64,000 nt of DNA, from positions 1-64,000 of the forward strand of contig JBMNHK010000002.1 of the NCBI GenBank assembly GCA_050950345.1. Reading direction: 5' to 3'. The DNA is from Pelotomaculum_C sp050950345 (GTDB lineage: Bacteria > Bacillota > Desulfotomaculia > Desulfotomaculales > Pelotomaculaceae). A model generated the notes under the pieces. It did no database searches and was not told where the DNA came from. It saw only the letters and a list, made by a program, of their open reading frames with translations. The translations under genes were made by a program, and so were the position numbers. Below, in pieces: positions 63,147 to 64,000 of the stretch; position 1 is the stretch's first letter; every line of letters starts with the position of its first letter.

Positions 63147-63279
63147 TGTAATGGTATAGAAAATCAAGAACACCAGATGCTGTTTGAATAGGCCCTAGGG
63201 ATAGATCGACCACGACTCCCGGGAAACGCAGCATTCTTGATATAGAGCCCTCAGGGATCAAATCCTTAAGGGCTTTTTC
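63147..63279 (+). ncRNA. Candidate structured small RNA
   Basis: About 130 bases. A long stem pairs ATCAAGAA (63163-63170) with TTCTTGAT (63234-63241) and TGCTG (63178-63182) with CAGCA (63229-63233). An internal hairpin pairs CCC-TA-GGGA (63193 on) with TCCC-GGG (63217-63223). A terminator closes it. It could also be a leader for the HNH region, or an unrecognised known family. Confidence 0.55.
63246..63279 (+). terminator. Terminator after the small RNA candidate
   Basis: AGCCCT (63246) pairs with AGGGCT (63274), with an inner AGGGAT/ATCCT stem, followed by a run of five T. Confidence 0.82.
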
Positions 63280-63305
63280 TATGCCCCAAATTAGGAGGGT
63301 GACCT

Positions 63306-63551
63306 ATGAAATGTATATCCTGTCGGTTTGCCAAGGTAGATGAATCCACCAGCGATAAAGACTGGGAGGCCTACGAGTGCGGCAATCCCAGGAGTGAGTA
63401 TCATAAATCATTAATTAATATATCCGAAGATGGCAAAAAACATAAACGGATCTCCTGGTCTGGATGCTCTCACGGTCAAAGGAAAGTGAAAGAAACCATA
63501 CACCAGGGAAGCCTAAGAAGCACTGACGCTATCCAAGGTGTCCAGAATTGA
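63306..63551 (+). CDS. Small Cys-rich phage protein
   Basis: An 81-residue protein: KCISCRFAKV at the start, YECGNPRSEYHKSLIN and WSGCSHGQRKV; four cysteines likely bind zinc. TTAGGAGGGTG precedes ATG 63306. Common beside the HNH/terminase region of clostridial phages; function unknown. Confidence 0.75.
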   Translation: MKCISCRFAKVDESTSDKDWEAYECGNPRSEYHKSLINISEDGKKHKRISWSGCSHGQRKVKETIHQGSLRSTDAIQGVQN

Positions 63552-63631
63552 CTGAAGAATGGTATTGCTAGGTAAAGCCTTCGTAGAGAAATCTGTGGGG
63601 GCTTCTCTTATGCCAGAATTGAGGTGAAGAA

Positions 63632-64000
63632 ATGCCAAGGAAACCTAAAAGACCCTGTTCATATCCTGGCTGCGGTCGGCTCGCCAATGACGGGCAATAC
63701 TGCGCTGAACACCAAAAAACTATGAATAGAAATTACAACAAATATCAACGAGACCCTGCCTCCAACAAACGATACGGCAGGTCCTGGAAACGGATTAGGG
63801 ATAGATACATCAAAGCTCATCCTCTTTGTGAAGAGTGCCAAAGGCAAGGCAGGCTTATCCCTGCTGAGGAAGTTCATCACATCCTTCCCTTATCGAAGGG
63901 CGGAGGGAACCAGAAGAGCAATCTCATGTCTCTTTGCAAGTCCTGTCATTCCCGAATCACTGCTGAAAGCGGTGACCGGTGGGGGAGGTCAAATCTCTAA
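63632..64000 (+). CDS. HNH endonuclease (phage packaging-associated)
   Basis: A 122-residue HNH endonuclease. An N-terminal zinc motif (CSYPGCGRLANDGQYCAEHQ) precedes the HNH site: CEECQRQGRL, VHHILPLSKGGGNQKSNLMS and CKSCHSRITAE. The family is usually encoded just upstream of the small terminase subunit and helps the terminase cut DNA during packaging. GAGGTGAAG precedes ATG 63632; the stop is the last codon of the window, so the gene is complete. It marks the start of the late region. Confidence 0.92.
   Translation: MPRKPKRPCSYPGCGRLANDGQYCAEHQKTMNRNYNKYQRDPASNKRYGRSWKRIRDRYIKAHPLCEECQRQGRLIPAEEVHHILPLSKGGGNQKSNLMSLCKSCHSRITAESGDRWGRSNL

Overview
The window looks like a chromosomal segment of a low-GC Gram-positive anaerobe, most likely a member of the Clostridia (Desulfotomaculum, Desulfitobacterium or Syntrophomonas type). 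This is an inference from strong AGGAGG ribosome sites, frequent TTG/GTG starts, Fe-S and F420-type reductase paralogues, stacked large serine recombinases and the phage gene set. Nearly every gene is on the + strand. No rRNA, tRNA or CRISPR array was seen.

Layout. (1) 1-6.7 kb: the end of a prophage-like element, with a 5'-truncated lysis amidase (PGRP-type amidase plus SPOR repeat), a terminator and three consecutive large serine recombinases. (2) 7.0-10.5 kb: a small Cro/C1 regulator followed by a PaeR7I/XhoI-type restriction-modification pair and two small genes. (3) 10.5-42.8 kb: an exopolysaccharide/capsule cluster. It holds a bacillosamine-type trio (aminotransferase, initiating phosphoglycosyltransferase, acetyltransferase), UDP-ManNAcA genes (wecB, wecC), glycosyltransferases, CapK-like and CapA-like proteins, a Wzy polymerase, two Wzx flippases, a pyruvyltransferase, an acyltransferase, F420-dehydrogenase-beta-like reductases, and galE twice plus a fragment. 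The cluster is riddled with insertion sequences and gene debris. IS1182-type (28691-30222, 4-bp target duplication) and IS3-type elements are present. One reductase gene is split by an IS3-type element that is itself split by an IS21-type element; removing both restores the reading frames. (4) 42.9-47.3 kb: a zinc-ribbon/AbiH fusion between two unassigned membrane proteins, then an uncharacterised Cys-rich protein and a DUF2188 protein. This is a candidate defence segment. (5) 47.4-51.8 kb: a strong promoter, an XRE regulator and an ImmA/IrrE peptidase gene split by a three-gene transposon (DUF6431-like, DDE transposase, ExeA-type ATPase) with a 6-bp target duplication. (6) 51.9-64 kb: the early/replication region of a second prophage, with a sigma-region-4 protein, DUF2800 nuclease-like protein, DUF2815 protein, family A DNA polymerase, AEP primase/VapE helicase, VRR-NUC nuclease, SNF2 helicase, DUF1492 regulator and HNH endonuclease. 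An origin-like iteron array (59.92-60.21 kb) and a probable structured small RNA (63.15-63.28 kb) lie within it.

How the genes work together. The polysaccharide genes cover sugar-nucleotide synthesis, priming on undecaprenyl phosphate, chain assembly, flipping, polymerisation and decoration; the 4,6-dehydratase for the bacillosamine branch and chain-length/export proteins are not in view. Restriction-modification and AbiH would add phage defence between two prophages. Repeated remnants (galE, CapK, the 208-aa Cys-rich protein, a second flippase and a second reductase) indicate that the cluster grew and decayed by duplication and IS-mediated rearrangement.
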